The position numbers were made by a program, and so were the translations under genes. A stretch of 64,000 bases of DNA from NCBI GenBank assembly GCA_036768475.1, contig DAIPMW010000013.1, forward strand, positions 1 through 64,000, given 5' to 3'. Of the stretch, positions 34,785 through 44,247 are shown piece by piece; position 1 is the first letter of the stretch; each line of letters opens with the position of its first letter. The notes under the pieces were generated by a model. The model was not told the origin of the DNA. It worked only from the letters and a program-made list of their open reading frames with translations, and made no database searches. This DNA is from JAEUMD01 sp036768475. GTDB lineage: Bacteria; Pseudomonadota; Alphaproteobacteria; Rhizobiales; Hyphomicrobiaceae.

Positions 34785-36179
34785 TCAATCAATGACGGTT
34801 CGGGAACAATCCTCGCTCAAGATCGCAAGTCCATATCCCTCAATGCGCACGGGGCCGTTGCGTGTTTTGCGGACGACGCGGCCGGCCGTGGTTCCATCGA
34901 GCAGCAACATATCGCGGCAATTGTCCAGGCCGGGGTCCAGGGTGGATAAATCGATGTCGCGGGTGCCGGGGAGCGTGTTGACGACGACGATACTTAGCCT
35001 TTCCGCCGCATTCCGAGCCATGACGGCGTCGATGCCGATCAGGGCGGGGGGAGGCTCGGGGAAACGAACGAGATCGCCCCGGCGGACATGTTGCGCGATG
35101 ATCTGCTTTGCGAGAGCCGGCGGTGTCGGCTTGCCGAGGTTCGTGAGGAGACCATAGGCGTCGTCGACGCCGTACCAATGCTTGGACGTCGCAGTCCAGC
35201 GCATCTCGAGATCGGCGCCGCCACGTATCAGGTTGACGATCGCAGAGGCATAGTAGGCCGCGCCGAAGAGGTTGCGGTTGAGGCCGCCGGTGAAGGCGTG
35301 CTCGTGGTGTGCAATCGTGTTGAGCTCGCCGCAAAAATTGAGGACGTCGCGATCGCCAATGAGGCGGGCGACGGAGCGCGCGCGGGCCTCGTACTGGGGG
35401 GTGCGCGCCATGGTGAGAGCCTCGAACTGCAGTCCGCTCGGAGGTGCAGGGTCGTCGACGAGCTTGACCGTAACGGTGTCAACCGGCACTGCCGGGCGCC
35501 AGTCTGCGTACATGTGCCAGTTGACGAAGGCCAGCATACGATCGTCAACGTCCTGCAGAAGCTGGGCCATCCAGTCGAGCCAGTACGCGCGCTGGGTTCC
35601 ATCTATGGAGGGACCGCCGATCAGGACGCGGCCATCTGGGGTGTGCGGGCCCACTAGTGCGATGATTTCTTCTGCGATGGCGCAGTAGATCGCGAGATAG
35701 TCGGCATAGCTGAGGTTGCCGCCAACATCTGGGTTGTTGGGTTCGTTCCAGACGCACCAGTACCAGCTGGCGACCTCCTTGCCGCCCCACTGTTCCAGGC
35801 AACTCCAGACGATTTCGCTGGTTCGCGCCACGTATCGCGAGATCCGGACCGGGTCATTAAAGGGCGGTTCGAACTTGGCGAAGGTGATCATCGGTTTGGC
35901 GCCGGAGGCCAGCACCGCGTCAATCACGGCGGCGAAGAATCGCCAGTTCTTGAACGGATCGGGGACCGGCTTATCGAATACGAATAGGCGGACAATCTCA
36001 GTATTCATGAGCCGCAGTCGGCGATAGATCTCTTCGCGCTTCTCGCTGTAGGCGAAGCCTGGCCAGCCGTCGATCTCGTTGAAGCCGTAACGCAGGCGAT
36101 TGCGCCGCCAACCGTGTGGAGCCGGTGCGAAGGCGCTCAAACGCTCTGATGCCTCGCGTGTGGTCGACGCTGCACACAT
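34785..36179 (-). CDS. GH39-like glycoside hydrolase superfamily protein
   Basis: 464 residues with the profile of a clan GH-A TIM barrel near family GH39. The acid/base motif WNEPN places Glu146, and FCGELNT places a candidate nucleophile at Glu285. No signal peptide is visible, so it would act in the cytoplasm, which is odd for a polysaccharide hydrolase. It is the last gene of a minus-strand operon with three glycosyltransferases and an epimerase (9 bases after the first of these). It may trim or transfer sugars on a lipid-linked or nucleotide-linked intermediate; the substrate is unknown. Confidence 0.7.
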   Translation of the reverse strand: MCAASTTREASERLSAFAPAPHGWRRNRLRYGFNEIDGWPGFAYSEKREEIYRRLRLMNTEIVRLFVFDKPVPDPFKNWRFFAAVIDAVLASGAKPMITFAKFEPPFNDPVRISRYVARTSEIVWSCLEQWGGKEVASWYWCVWNEPNNPDVGGNLSYADYLAIYCAIAEEIIALVGPHTPDGRVLIGGPSIDGTQRAYWLDWMAQLLQDVDDRMLAFVNWHMYADWRPAVPVDTVTVKLVDDPAPPSGLQFEALTMARTPQYEARARSVARLIGDRDVLNFCGELNTIAHHEHAFTGGLNRNLFGAAYYASAIVNLIRGGADLEMRWTATSKHWYGVDDAYGLLTNLGKPTPPALAKQIIAQHVRRGDLVRFPEPPPALIGIDAVMARNAAERLSIVVVNTLPGTRDIDLSTLDPGLDNCRDMLLLDGTTAGRVVRKTRNGPVRIEGYGLAILSEDCSRTVID

Positions 36180-36188
36180 AGGGGCTGG

Positions 36189-37241
36189 TTACTCCTCGAT
36201 GTATTGGATGAGTTGGCGCAAGCGTGCTTCCGGGGTGTGACGCTCGCGGAAGTTCTTGCGGATGTCCATCACGATCTCGGCGTAATACTGGGGACGGTCG
36301 AGGACATCGAGGATCTTTTCGGAACCGTTCTCGCCGGTGATCATCAATTCGGTGGCGCGCTCGCCGAAGATTTCGGCGACGTAGTCGCGGTTGAGCAGGA
36401 AAAGCGGGATCGTTCCGGATGCCGGCGTTTCGAATGTGCGGCAGGTGACGAAACCGAGCTGCTCGAAGACCGGCCGGTAAACGACGGGATTGAAGACGCC
36501 CTTCTCGATGGTGGCGGCGACCTGATCGAAGGGGACGGCGGGTAGGCCCTCGAAGCGAAACTTCGTGAGGTAATCGCGATCGACGTAGTGCTTCAGCTTC
36601 GCCTCGCCTTGCTCCATCCAGTCGATGATGTCGCCCCAGCCTTCGCCGACGAGCCCGACGCGGCCGACCTTGCCGCGAACCTTTTCGATGGCCCTCAGGA
36701 TCTTCGACATGCCGCGCCAGCGGTGCTTGGTGTGGCCAACGTAGATCATGTCGAACTCCTTTCCGTCGAAGCGGAAGGGTGACTCCCAGGCCGGGTCATA
36801 GATATGAAAGAGGAAGGGGCGGACGTTCTTACGCCGGGGATGATAAGTCGGCTGGAAGATCTTGTCCGACAGGCTGTCGCAGAAGTCGATCCACTCGGTG
36901 CTGGCTTCCATCGTGCGGTGATTGTAGTCCCCCATGAACCAAATCGGCTCGTTGTAGTGACCGTCGCAATCGATGACGAGGCGGCGGTTGCGGGGCACGG
37001 CGTCGAGCAGGCGGACCCAATCGACATTGTCGCCGAACTGCAGTGCCGTCGTCCATTCGACGACGAAGACGAGGGCGTCGATGTCGTCGAGGTGCTTGGA
37101 GTAGTCGAGCGCGAAGGCCCACTCGGGCGGGCCGTAGACGTGGACCTCGTGGCCCATGGCCTTGGCCGCGCGCGTATAGCCGCGCAGGTCGAGCATGCTG
37201 CCGGCGTTCTCGTATCCCCAGTAGACGAAGACGATTTTCAT
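36189..37241 (-). CDS. CgeB-like glycosyltransferase (copy 1)
   Basis: 350-residue GT-B-type protein with an N-terminal Rossmann half beginning MKIVFVYWGYENAGS and a C-terminal half of the Glyco_trans_1_2 type. RTFETPASGTIPLFLL and EIFGERATEL match the same region in the two neighbouring paralogues. DCDGHYNEP, FLFHIYDP and IYVGHTKHRWRGM also have counterparts there. Donor and acceptor are unknown. It is followed by the GH39-like gene and preceded by copy 2 with 49 bases between. Confidence 0.75.
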   Translation of the reverse strand: MKIVFVYWGYENAGSMLDLRGYTRAAKAMGHEVHVYGPPEWAFALDYSKHLDDIDALVFVVEWTTALQFGDNVDWVRLLDAVPRNRRLVIDCDGHYNEPIWFMGDYNHRTMEASTEWIDFCDSLSDKIFQPTYHPRRKNVRPFLFHIYDPAWESPFRFDGKEFDMIYVGHTKHRWRGMSKILRAIEKVRGKVGRVGLVGEGWGDIIDWMEQGEAKLKHYVDRDYLTKFRFEGLPAVPFDQVAATIEKGVFNPVVYRPVFEQLGFVTCRTFETPASGTIPLFLLNRDYVAEIFGERATELMITGENGSEKILDVLDRPQYYAEIVMDIRKNFRERHTPEARLRQLIQYIEE

Positions 37242-37290
37242 GTGAGGTTATCCGGTCTGGTACGTCGGGGCTGTTGCTCGAGAGCGCGGT

Positions 37291-38352
37291 TTAGGGATTT
37301 TGCAGCATGTCGAAGAGTTCCCTTGCGCGGCTCTCATAGGAGTGATGCGTGCGCAAGTGGGTGCGAACATCCTCAACAATCTGGCGGTACTTTCCGGGGT
37401 TTTTAAGCGCATCGACGAATTTCTCGGCGGCGCGTCCGGGTAGGGTCAGCTCGCGGGCGGCCGGTCCATAGACCTCTACGGCATGGTCATCATCAAGCAT
37501 GAGTAGGGGTATGGTGTCTGCGCAGAAGACCTCGAAATACTTCAATGTCAGATGCTTGAGGTGACGTAGGAGCGGGCGCTGGGTGAGAATGTTGATACGC
37601 GCGGTGCTCATCGTCTTGATGACGTCGTTGTAGTTGACTGCGGGCGGCAACTGGATGCGCAGCCGCTTGAGGGCATAGGGATCGGCAAGAAATGCGTCGC
37701 CAGGTCCTGCGGCGGGGCCTTCATCGGGTGGGGCATCCCACCACAGACCGAGAAAGCCGATGTCGCCGACACGGTCGCGGATGCGGTGGAAGGCCGGCAG
37801 TAATTCCTTTTCGACTTCGCGCCAGCGCCACCAGTTGTGGCCGACGTGCAGGATATCCCACGTCTTAGGCGGGCTCTTGGCGGGATCGACCTGGAGAGCA
37901 GGGTCATAGCCGAAGAAGGGCAGCGCGCCGGCCTTGGGGAAGCGCGATTTGTTCATCAGCGTGTGGACCACCCTGTCTCCGAGGGAATTCATGTAGCCGA
38001 TCCAGAACTGCCGGTCTGCTTCGCTGGCATGGTTGAAGTCGTACCCATCGAGCTGGATCAACTCGTGGTACATTCCATCCGTGTCGATGACGAGCCGGCG
38101 CGAACGCGGGAAGTGTCCCAGCATGATCGCCTGATGCATCGGCAGGATCTGCCACAAATCGGTTTCGAACAGATAGACGACGTGGTCGAACTCCTCGATG
38201 TCCATCGAGAACTTCAGTTCGGGGATATACCAGACGGGAGATCCGAAGATCGCGACCGAATGACCGAACTGTTCTGCCAGGCGCATGTAGTTGGCGACCG
38301 CGTGCGTGCTGCCTGCGTTGCCGCGGTGCTTCATCACGAACAGGATCTTCAT
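37291..38352 (-). CDS. CgeB-like glycosyltransferase (copy 2)
   Basis: 353 residues, same fold and layout as its neighbours: MKILFVMKHRGNAGST at the start, DTDGMYHEL, PFFGYDPAL, ILHVGHNWWRWREV in the middle, and KYFEVFCADTIPLLMLDDD with EVYGPAAREL near the end. The three copies are far from identical, so they are old paralogues with probably different linkages rather than a recent duplication. It starts 9 bases after copy 3. Confidence 0.75.
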   Translation of the reverse strand: MKILFVMKHRGNAGSTHAVANYMRLAEQFGHSVAIFGSPVWYIPELKFSMDIEEFDHVVYLFETDLWQILPMHQAIMLGHFPRSRRLVIDTDGMYHELIQLDGYDFNHASEADRQFWIGYMNSLGDRVVHTLMNKSRFPKAGALPFFGYDPALQVDPAKSPPKTWDILHVGHNWWRWREVEKELLPAFHRIRDRVGDIGFLGLWWDAPPDEGPAAGPGDAFLADPYALKRLRIQLPPAVNYNDVIKTMSTARINILTQRPLLRHLKHLTLKYFEVFCADTIPLLMLDDDHAVEVYGPAARELTLPGRAAEKFVDALKNPGKYRQIVEDVRTHLRTHHSYESRARELFDMLQNP

Positions 38353-38361
38353 AGCGCCGTC

Positions 38362-39480
38362 TCATGAGACTGTCGCGACGTGCCGGGGTGCCGAGGCGAG
38401 GGCCTCGAGTTCCTGGAAGCGTTGCGGGAATGCGTGGTGTTGGGCTAGGTGCTCACGCGTCTTGATGACCGCGTCCCAGGCCGGTTCGGGATTGCCGAGG
38501 ATGTTTTCGAAATGCCGGGCAAGGTCGTTCCCGGGAACCAAGGTCAAGGCAGCCGGCCCATAAATTTCTTCGACGAAGGGCTTGGGCAGCATCAGAACGG
38601 GGATGGTATCGGAATAGAAGGTCTCGAAGGTCCGATTGGTGACGAGCTCCAATTCCTTGAAGAGAGGACGATGGAAGACGGGTGTGAAACGGCCCTGGTT
38701 GAGAAGAGGGACGACGCGGTCGAAGCGCACGCCCATACGCACTTCGACGCGCAGGTCCGCAAGGAGGTCCTGGTCGGTATCGACGCCAGCGATACCTAAC
38801 TCGGCGGCCCAGACCGGACGCTCGGACCAGTCCCAGCCGGCAAGGCAGATCTGGCCCACCTTCTCGGCAACAGGGCGGTAGTCTTCCAGGAAGCGGCGTA
38901 CTTGCGACCAGCGCTGCCAGTTGGAGCCGACATAGACGACGCCGTAGGGGCGGCTTGCCCGGTCGGCGGACTGCCATGCCCGTGCGGCTTCGGCGGCAGA
39001 GGCGTGAGGGTGTGTGACGGCGGAGGGATCATAGCCGTGGAAAAGGAACGTGGCGACGTCCTTGCGGCGAGGGTGCAGGGTCGGCTGTGCAATGGTCCCG
39101 CCAAGCGACTTCAATGCCTGCTGCCATTCCCAGCCGGGGTGCCCGTCCAGCTTCTCAAGATGGTTGAAGTCATGCTCGACGCGAACGGTGTCGTTATAGC
39201 GGCCCCAAAGATCGAGAATGACGCGCTTGTTGCGTGGGATGAGGTCCATCATGCGAGCAATGTAGGGCATGCCCGGGATGTCATTCGGAATCTGGATCAT
39301 GAAGACGATCAGATCAGCGTCTGTCGTTCTGTCAGTGGTGGCGATGTTGGGCAGTTCGGAATTGGGATCCCCGTAAAGCGCGACGTCATGGCCGAGCTTT
39401 CGCCCCCATGTGATGTAGCGCTGAACGGTTGCGACGCTGCGCGTCCATGCATCGACTGACCCGACGAGAACGATTTTCAT
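38362..39480 (-). CDS. CgeB-like glycosyltransferase (copy 3)
   Basis: 372 residues. It shares MKIVLVGSVDAWTRS, LDLWGRYNDT, FLFHGYDPS, VYVGSNWQRWSQV and RTFETFYSDTIPVLMLP with EIYGPAALTL. It carries an insertion of about 15 residues (HASAAEAARAWQSADRASR) before the central strand. The start overlaps the stop of the SDR gene upstream (ATGA), so sugar-nucleotide synthesis and this transferase are translationally coupled. Confidence 0.75.
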   Translation of the reverse strand: MKIVLVGSVDAWTRSVATVQRYITWGRKLGHDVALYGDPNSELPNIATTDRTTDADLIVFMIQIPNDIPGMPYIARMMDLIPRNKRVILDLWGRYNDTVRVEHDFNHLEKLDGHPGWEWQQALKSLGGTIAQPTLHPRRKDVATFLFHGYDPSAVTHPHASAAEAARAWQSADRASRPYGVVYVGSNWQRWSQVRRFLEDYRPVAEKVGQICLAGWDWSERPVWAAELGIAGVDTDQDLLADLRVEVRMGVRFDRVVPLLNQGRFTPVFHRPLFKELELVTNRTFETFYSDTIPVLMLPKPFVEEIYGPAALTLVPGNDLARHFENILGNPEPAWDAVIKTREHLAQHHAFPQRFQELEALASAPRHVATVS

Positions 39481-40496
39481 GCCTTGTCCCCTGTCGTTAC
39501 CGCCTTGTGGGATGTCGCGGCTTCGCCCGGATGAGCGTGGATACGCGTCTCGTCGCGGCCAGCCCAGGCCATGGTTGCGGCAAGGCCGTCGGCGAAACTC
39601 GTCTTGGGTTGCCAGCCAAATGTCTCGCGGGCGTAGCGGATGTCAGCCTGCACCTGGCGCTGCTCCCCCGGACGGGTCGGTGCATGGCGCAGTTCATAGC
39701 TGCCGGGCGCGATGCCGTTCGCGGCGAGCACCTTTTGCGCCAGATCGTTGATGGACAGCGGGTGGCCGCTGCCAAGGTTGAAAACCCTGCCAGCGGTCGC
39801 GTCGGGGTTCTCAAGAACGCCCATCCAGGCGTCGATGATGTCGCCGATGAAAACGAAGTCGCGCGTCTGCTCACCGTCTCCGAAGATGGTGATCGGTTCG
39901 CCGCGCTGAAGCTTGCCCAGGAAGATCCCGAGCACGCCCTGATAGGGGTTGTCCCAGGCCTGGCCTGGCCCGTAAACACTGAACATGCGCAGGGAGGTGA
40001 CGCAGAAGGGGAACTCCAGATCGGGCCGTTCGGCGGTGGCATGGACGAAGCGCTCGGCGGCGAACTTGGTGATGCCGTAATAGGAGTCGGGCATGCAAGG
40101 CTGGGTCTCGGGAGTCGGAACAACGGCGGTGTCCCCGTACGCCGTCATGGAACTGGCGTAGATCAACCTGGGAACCCGGTGCGCGAGGCACATCTGGACG
40201 ACGTTGACGGTGCCCTCGACATTAGTGCGCAGGTCCGCGACGGGGTTGTCGAATGCCCTGATGATGGAGACCTGACCGGCGAGGTGACAGACGGCGTCAT
40301 GGCCCTCGGCGAAGATGGCTTCGAGATCCTGCGGACGCGTGACGTCTCCGAAAACGAACCGGGCGCCCTCGGGGACACGATCTCGGGTGGAATTGAACTC
40401 GTTGTCGATGACCGTGACGGTGTGGCCTTGTGCCAAAAGCCGACGAGTTAGATGGGTGCCAATGAAACCGGCGCCCCCGGTGATGATGATTTTCAA
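39477..40496 (-). CDS. NAD-dependent sugar-nucleotide epimerase/dehydratase (extended SDR)
   Basis: 339-residue extended short-chain dehydrogenase. It begins LKIIITGGAGFIGTHLTRRL with the NAD motif GxxGxxG. The catalytic pair is in YYGITK, and SMTAYGDT precedes it. No ATG is available near the start: I chose TTG at 40496, which has AGGAG nine bases upstream and begins right at the first beta strand. A TTG at 40571 is the only longer option. Family resemblance is to UDP-glucose 4-epimerase-like enzymes; the product is unknown. It leads the operon of three glycosyltransferases. Confidence 0.78.
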   Translation of the reverse strand: MKIIITGGAGFIGTHLTRRLLAQGHTVTVIDNEFNSTRDRVPEGARFVFGDVTRPQDLEAIFAEGHDAVCHLAGQVSIIRAFDNPVADLRTNVEGTVNVVQMCLAHRVPRLIYASSMTAYGDTAVVPTPETQPCMPDSYYGITKFAAERFVHATAERPDLEFPFCVTSLRMFSVYGPGQAWDNPYQGVLGIFLGKLQRGEPITIFGDGEQTRDFVFIGDIIDAWMGVLENPDATAGRVFNLGSGHPLSINDLAQKVLAANGIAPGSYELRHAPTRPGEQRQVQADIRYARETFGWQPKTSFADGLAATMAWAGRDETRIHAHPGEAATSHKAVTTGDKA

Positions 40497-40817
40497 GCCT
40501 CGCAGCTCCTGGACGTGACGCAATCTGTGTGGGGGCAGCGTATTGGCTAGTTCCTGTTCCCCTGGCGGCAATACTAGCGGTATGAATGCTTAAGCGACAA
40601 TCAAACCGTGTAAGTTTCGCACCAGAACTATCACGTGCGATGCGTTGTTGTCGCAAGGAAAAATTTTTTGGCGGAGTTTGATTTTAGACCTTGGCGATCA
40701 ACGTTTTTTAGTGTCGGGTGGTTGGTCTGAGGGTGGTATTGCCGTTTCCTCGTCAATCTCGCGATGGCTTTCGGTTGAAAGCTCCTGGCTTTTCGGCCGA
40801 CAGACAGGACTGCAGTA
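40497..40817. other. divergent intergenic region of the glycan island
   Basis: About 320 bases between the two diverging SDR genes. It must hold the promoters of both arms. It is AT-richer than its surroundings around 40655-40715 (aaaaattttttgg near 40660). I see no clear operator. Confidence 0.4.
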
Positions 40818-41852
40818 ATGCGCACAAAAAGCGTTTTGATCACGGGGGGGGCGGGATTTGTAGGCTGCAATGCCGCCCGTTATTTCAGCGGCCGAAACTG
40901 GCAAGTTACAGTTCTGGATAACTTGTCGCGTCAGGGAACCGATCAGAACCTGGAATGGCTTCGCGACGGTACGACTTTCGACTTCGAGCGTGCCGATGTC
41001 TGCGACAAGGCGGCCATGGACCGGATTTTGTCGGCAAAGCGCTACGACGCGGTGATCCATCTGGCTGCCCAGGTCGCGGTCACGACGTCGGTCATCGATC
41101 CACGCGCCGACTTCATGGCCAATGCGCTGGGGACGTTCAACGTTCTCGATGCGGTACGGCGGCTCTGCCCGGAAGCCGTTGTGATCTTTGCATCCACCAA
41201 CAAGGTCTACGGCAAGATAGCTTCTGCAGAGACACGGCTGATGGGTGAGCGCTACGGCTATTCGGACCGGCCCTTCGGCATCTCAGAAAGCGAACCGCTC
41301 GATTTTCTATCTCCATACGGCTGTTCGAAGGGTGCTGCCGATCAGTACACTCTCGATTTTGCCCGTATTTACGGGATTCCCGCGACGTCGTTCCGGCAGT
41401 CGTGCATCTATGGCACACACCAGTTCGGCGTCGAGGACCAGGGATGGGTGGCGTGGTTCACGATTGCGGCGCGGCTTGGCCGCGACATCACGATTTTCGG
41501 TGACGGGAAGCAGGTGCGCGATGTGTTGCACGTGGAGGATCTCGTGCGCGCCTATGAAGCAGCAATTCATTCGCCCGACCGCATCGCCGGGCAGGCCTTT
41601 AACGTCGGCGGCGGTACCGATCACATTCTATCGCTGTTGGACCTGATCGCCATCTTGGAGAAGCGGCTCGGCAAGAAGATCCCGCTGAAGTGGCAGGACT
41701 GGCGGCCGGGTGATCAGCGTGCCTACGTGAGTGACATCCGCAAGCTTGAGCACGCGTTGGGCTGGACGCCCGAGATCGGTGTGCAGGACGGCGTGTCGCA
41801 GCTCATCGAATGGGTGGACGAGGTCAAGCACGTATTCACGGAGATGGTCTGA
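40818..41852 (+). CDS. CDP-paratose 2-epimerase-like SDR
   Basis: 344-residue extended SDR. The NAD motif is in GGAGFVGCNAARYF, the catalytic Ser/Tyr/Lys region in FASTNKVYG and LSPYGCSKGAADQY. The long SPYGCSKGAADQY and FRQSCIYGTHQFG, GVEDQGWVAWF segments are what I know from CDP-paratose/tyvelose epimerases (RfbE type), so it probably acts on a CDP- or related deoxysugar. The other genes for CDP-dideoxysugar synthesis are not in this window. It starts a plus-strand pair with the UXS gene. Confidence 0.75.
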   Translation: MRTKSVLITGGAGFVGCNAARYFSGRNWQVTVLDNLSRQGTDQNLEWLRDGTTFDFERADVCDKAAMDRILSAKRYDAVIHLAAQVAVTTSVIDPRADFMANALGTFNVLDAVRRLCPEAVVIFASTNKVYGKIASAETRLMGERYGYSDRPFGISESEPLDFLSPYGCSKGAADQYTLDFARIYGIPATSFRQSCIYGTHQFGVEDQGWVAWFTIAARLGRDITIFGDGKQVRDVLHVEDLVRAYEAAIHSPDRIAGQAFNVGGGTDHILSLLDLIAILEKRLGKKIPLKWQDWRPGDQRAYVSDIRKLEHALGWTPEIGVQDGVSQLIEWVDEVKHVFTEMV

Positions 41853-41949
41853 TTGCGCAATTCGAGGCTTTCAGATGTGGTTCATGTTGGTCTACGCAGT
41901 TTCTAGAGGATCGCTTACTGGCGCTGCAAAATGATAGTGAGAGTTCGAG

Positions 41950-43041
41950 ATGGTCAAGCCGAAGAGAGTGGCTGTTACAGGCGGCGCCGGTTTCTTAGGT
42001 TCGCATCTGTGTGACCGGTTGCTGACCGAAGGCCACGAAGTTTTATGCGTCGACAATTTCATGACGGGGCGGCCCGGCAATATTTCTCATTTACGAGATA
42101 ATCCGAGTTTTGAACTCATCGAGCATGACGTGACATTGCCGCTGTTCGTGGAAGCCGACGAGATCTTCAATCTCGCGTGCCCGGCGTCGCCCGAGCACTA
42201 CCAGCATGATCCGGTGCACACCATCAAGACGAGCGTGTTGGGCGCTATCAATATGCTCGGACTGGCAAAGCGTCTGAAGTGTCGGGTTTTCCAGGCATCC
42301 ACATCGGAGGTCTATGGCGATCCCTTCGAGCACCCGCAACGCGAGAGTTATTGCGGCAACGTCAATCCGATCGGTCCGCGGGCCTGTTACGACGAGGGCA
42401 AGCGGTGCGCGGAGACCCTCTTCTTCGACTATCACCGTCAGCATGGCATCGAGATCAAGATCGCGCGCATCTTCAATACCTACGGGCCGCGCATGCAGCC
42501 AAATGACGGGCGCGTGGTGTCGAACTTCGTGGTGCAGGCGCTGAAGGGCGACCCGATCACGATTTACGGTGGCGGCGAGCAGACACGCTCGTTCTGCTAC
42601 GTGGATGACCTGATCGACGGGTTCATCGCGCTCATGCGCAGTGACGCGTCGTTCAAGGGGCCGGTCAATCTGGGCAACCCGGGGGAGTTCACCATCAAGG
42701 AACTCGCCGATCTGGTGATCGAAATGACGGGCTCGCACTCCAAGATCGTTCACCGGCCGCTGCCGACAGATGATCCGCAACAGCGGCGGCCAGACATCAG
42801 TCTCGCGAACCAGCATCTCGACTGGGCGCCCAAGGTCGCGTTGCGCGAGGGGCTGGGGCACACGATTGCCTATTTCGATGCGCTCCTGTCAAAGATGCAT
42901 TCGACGCCTGCCCATTCGCACGAGGCGATTGCGGTGCCGCAGCGCGTGCACTTGTACGAAGAGGCAATAATGCGACCGCGGCAGTCCCAGCCGGTGGTGC
43001 GTGAGGAGGGGCTGCCGGCCACCAAGGAAATCGAGGTCTGA
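41950..43041 (+). CDS. UDP-glucuronate decarboxylase (UDP-xylose synthase)
   Basis: 363-residue SDR that converts UDP-glucuronate to UDP-xylose. NAD motif GGAGFLGSHL (11-20); TSEVYGDP; catalytic Y147 and K151 in CYDEGKRCAE; IARIFNTYGPRMQPNDGRVV and QTRSFCYVDDLIDG are typical of UXS. The C-terminal 50 residues after the SDR domain are not conserved in the family. UDP-xylose would feed the neighbouring glycosyltransferases. Confidence 0.88.
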   Translation: MVKPKRVAVTGGAGFLGSHLCDRLLTEGHEVLCVDNFMTGRPGNISHLRDNPSFELIEHDVTLPLFVEADEIFNLACPASPEHYQHDPVHTIKTSVLGAINMLGLAKRLKCRVFQASTSEVYGDPFEHPQRESYCGNVNPIGPRACYDEGKRCAETLFFDYHRQHGIEIKIARIFNTYGPRMQPNDGRVVSNFVVQALKGDPITIYGGGEQTRSFCYVDDLIDGFIALMRSDASFKGPVNLGNPGEFTIKELADLVIEMTGSHSKIVHRPLPTDDPQQRRPDISLANQHLDWAPKVALREGLGHTIAYFDALLSKMHSTPAHSHEAIAVPQRVHLYEEAIMRPRQSQPVVREEGLPATKEIEV

Positions 43042-43128
43042 GTTGGCTGGCGGTCGCTTTCGGGTGGTGGCATTGGTAGAAGTGCCGCGGTCGGACACTG
43101 GACGCATGCTGCCAGCGATCGCGCGCTC

Positions 43129-43977
43129 TCAGAGCGGTGTTGCTATTGTCTCGCTGGCGCGCTTGATCCAGTAGCCGCCATAGTCGTCTATCCGGATGAT
43201 GGGCTCGGAGACGGCGTGTTCTTGGCGGAACTCGTCAATGGCGCGGCGGTTTCCGGAAAACAGGAAATAGTCGTCGACGATAATGCTGCCGCTCAGAGCA
43301 ACCTTGTCGTAAAGCATTGCGAGAGCATCTCGCGCGCTTTCAAAGGTATCGCCATCGAGACGAAGGACGGCCAGTTGCACAACGGGTGCGGTGGGCAGCG
43401 TGTCGGCAAACCGGCCTTGAAGAAAGACGACCTGCTCGTCGAGCAGGTGATAGCGCTCGAAGCCTTGCTTGACCTCGTCGAGCGAGACGGCAAATTCAGG
43501 AATGCCGCGGAGAAACTCAGTTTCAGCGTCGTCGATTTGCTGTGGCGGCATGCCGGCATACGTATCAGCGGCAATGACGCGACGGTTGCGAACGCCATAT
43601 GCCTTGAGTACCGCGCGCATCATCATGCAGGCGCCGCCGCGCCAGACGCCGGCTTCGAGAAAATCTCCCGGGACATCCTCCCGGAGGACGCGCTCGCACT
43701 CATCGCGCAGGTTGGTCATGCGTTGCAGACCGATCATTGAAGGGGCGCGCGAAGGCCAGTCCCAGCCGTTGACGCGGTGAGCGTCATCATAATCGGACAA
43801 ATGTTGCTGCAAGGGTGGATCGCGATTGAGCCGGCCAACGAGGCTCTCGCACATCAAGTCGAGGTAATCTTTGCGGAGGCGAGCAATCTCTACCTCGTCG
43901 GCCCTTGCGGGCTGTTCGACCGTGGCCAGTCGGTTAGCCGTTGGGGGGCAATCCAATGTCATGGGGTAGGGTTCCAT
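43129..43977 (-). CDS. TylF/MycF-type O-methyltransferase
   Basis: About 282 residues. The TylF family pattern is clear: FLEAGVWRGGACMMMRAVL (SAM site), ADTYAGMPP, LRLDGDTFESARDAL, and IIVDDYFLFSGNRRAIDEF with the metal-binding aspartates. Known members methylate hydroxyls of sugars attached to macrolides; in a glycan island it probably methylates a sugar of the polymer. ATG at 43977 or 43962 could start it; neither has a strong ribosome binding site. It converges on the UXS gene. Confidence 0.8.
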   Translation of the reverse strand: MEPYPMTLDCPPTANRLATVEQPARADEVEIARLRKDYLDLMCESLVGRLNRDPPLQQHLSDYDDAHRVNGWDWPSRAPSMIGLQRMTNLRDECERVLREDVPGDFLEAGVWRGGACMMMRAVLKAYGVRNRRVIAADTYAGMPPQQIDDAETEFLRGIPEFAVSLDEVKQGFERYHLLDEQVVFLQGRFADTLPTAPVVQLAVLRLDGDTFESARDALAMLYDKVALSGSIIVDDYFLFSGNRRAIDEFRQEHAVSEPIIRIDDYGGYWIKRASETIATPL

Positions 43978-44197
43978 TAGAGCATATTCGCATGCGCGAT
44001 GGCGCATGGGGCATTCGCATCCGGTTTGCGTCGCTTTCGCGTGCGGCTGCGAAACAAACAGATGTAAGCCTAGCATGCAGCGGGACGTGGTGCACACCGA
44101 AGCACACGACACTACAACCTCGCGCAGGGTATTGGGACGGCTAACCATAGGGCTTATCGCGTGCCAGAAACATGGACGCGATCCAGCACCTTGTTTC

Positions 44198-44247
44198 GAG
44201 CATGTTTTTCACGCTGAACCGCTGCAAACTTCAGCTCAATATGCTCT
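44198..44247. repeat. dispersed palindromic repeat (copy A)
   Basis: Imperfect palindrome with outer arms AGCAT (44199-44203) and ATGCT (44241-44245), and inner arms GCTGAA (44213-44218) and TTCAGC (44230-44235) around an 11-base loop. It matches copies near 62 kb in the same arms and loop length. Its end overlaps the garD stop codon by two bases. Confidence 0.75.
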
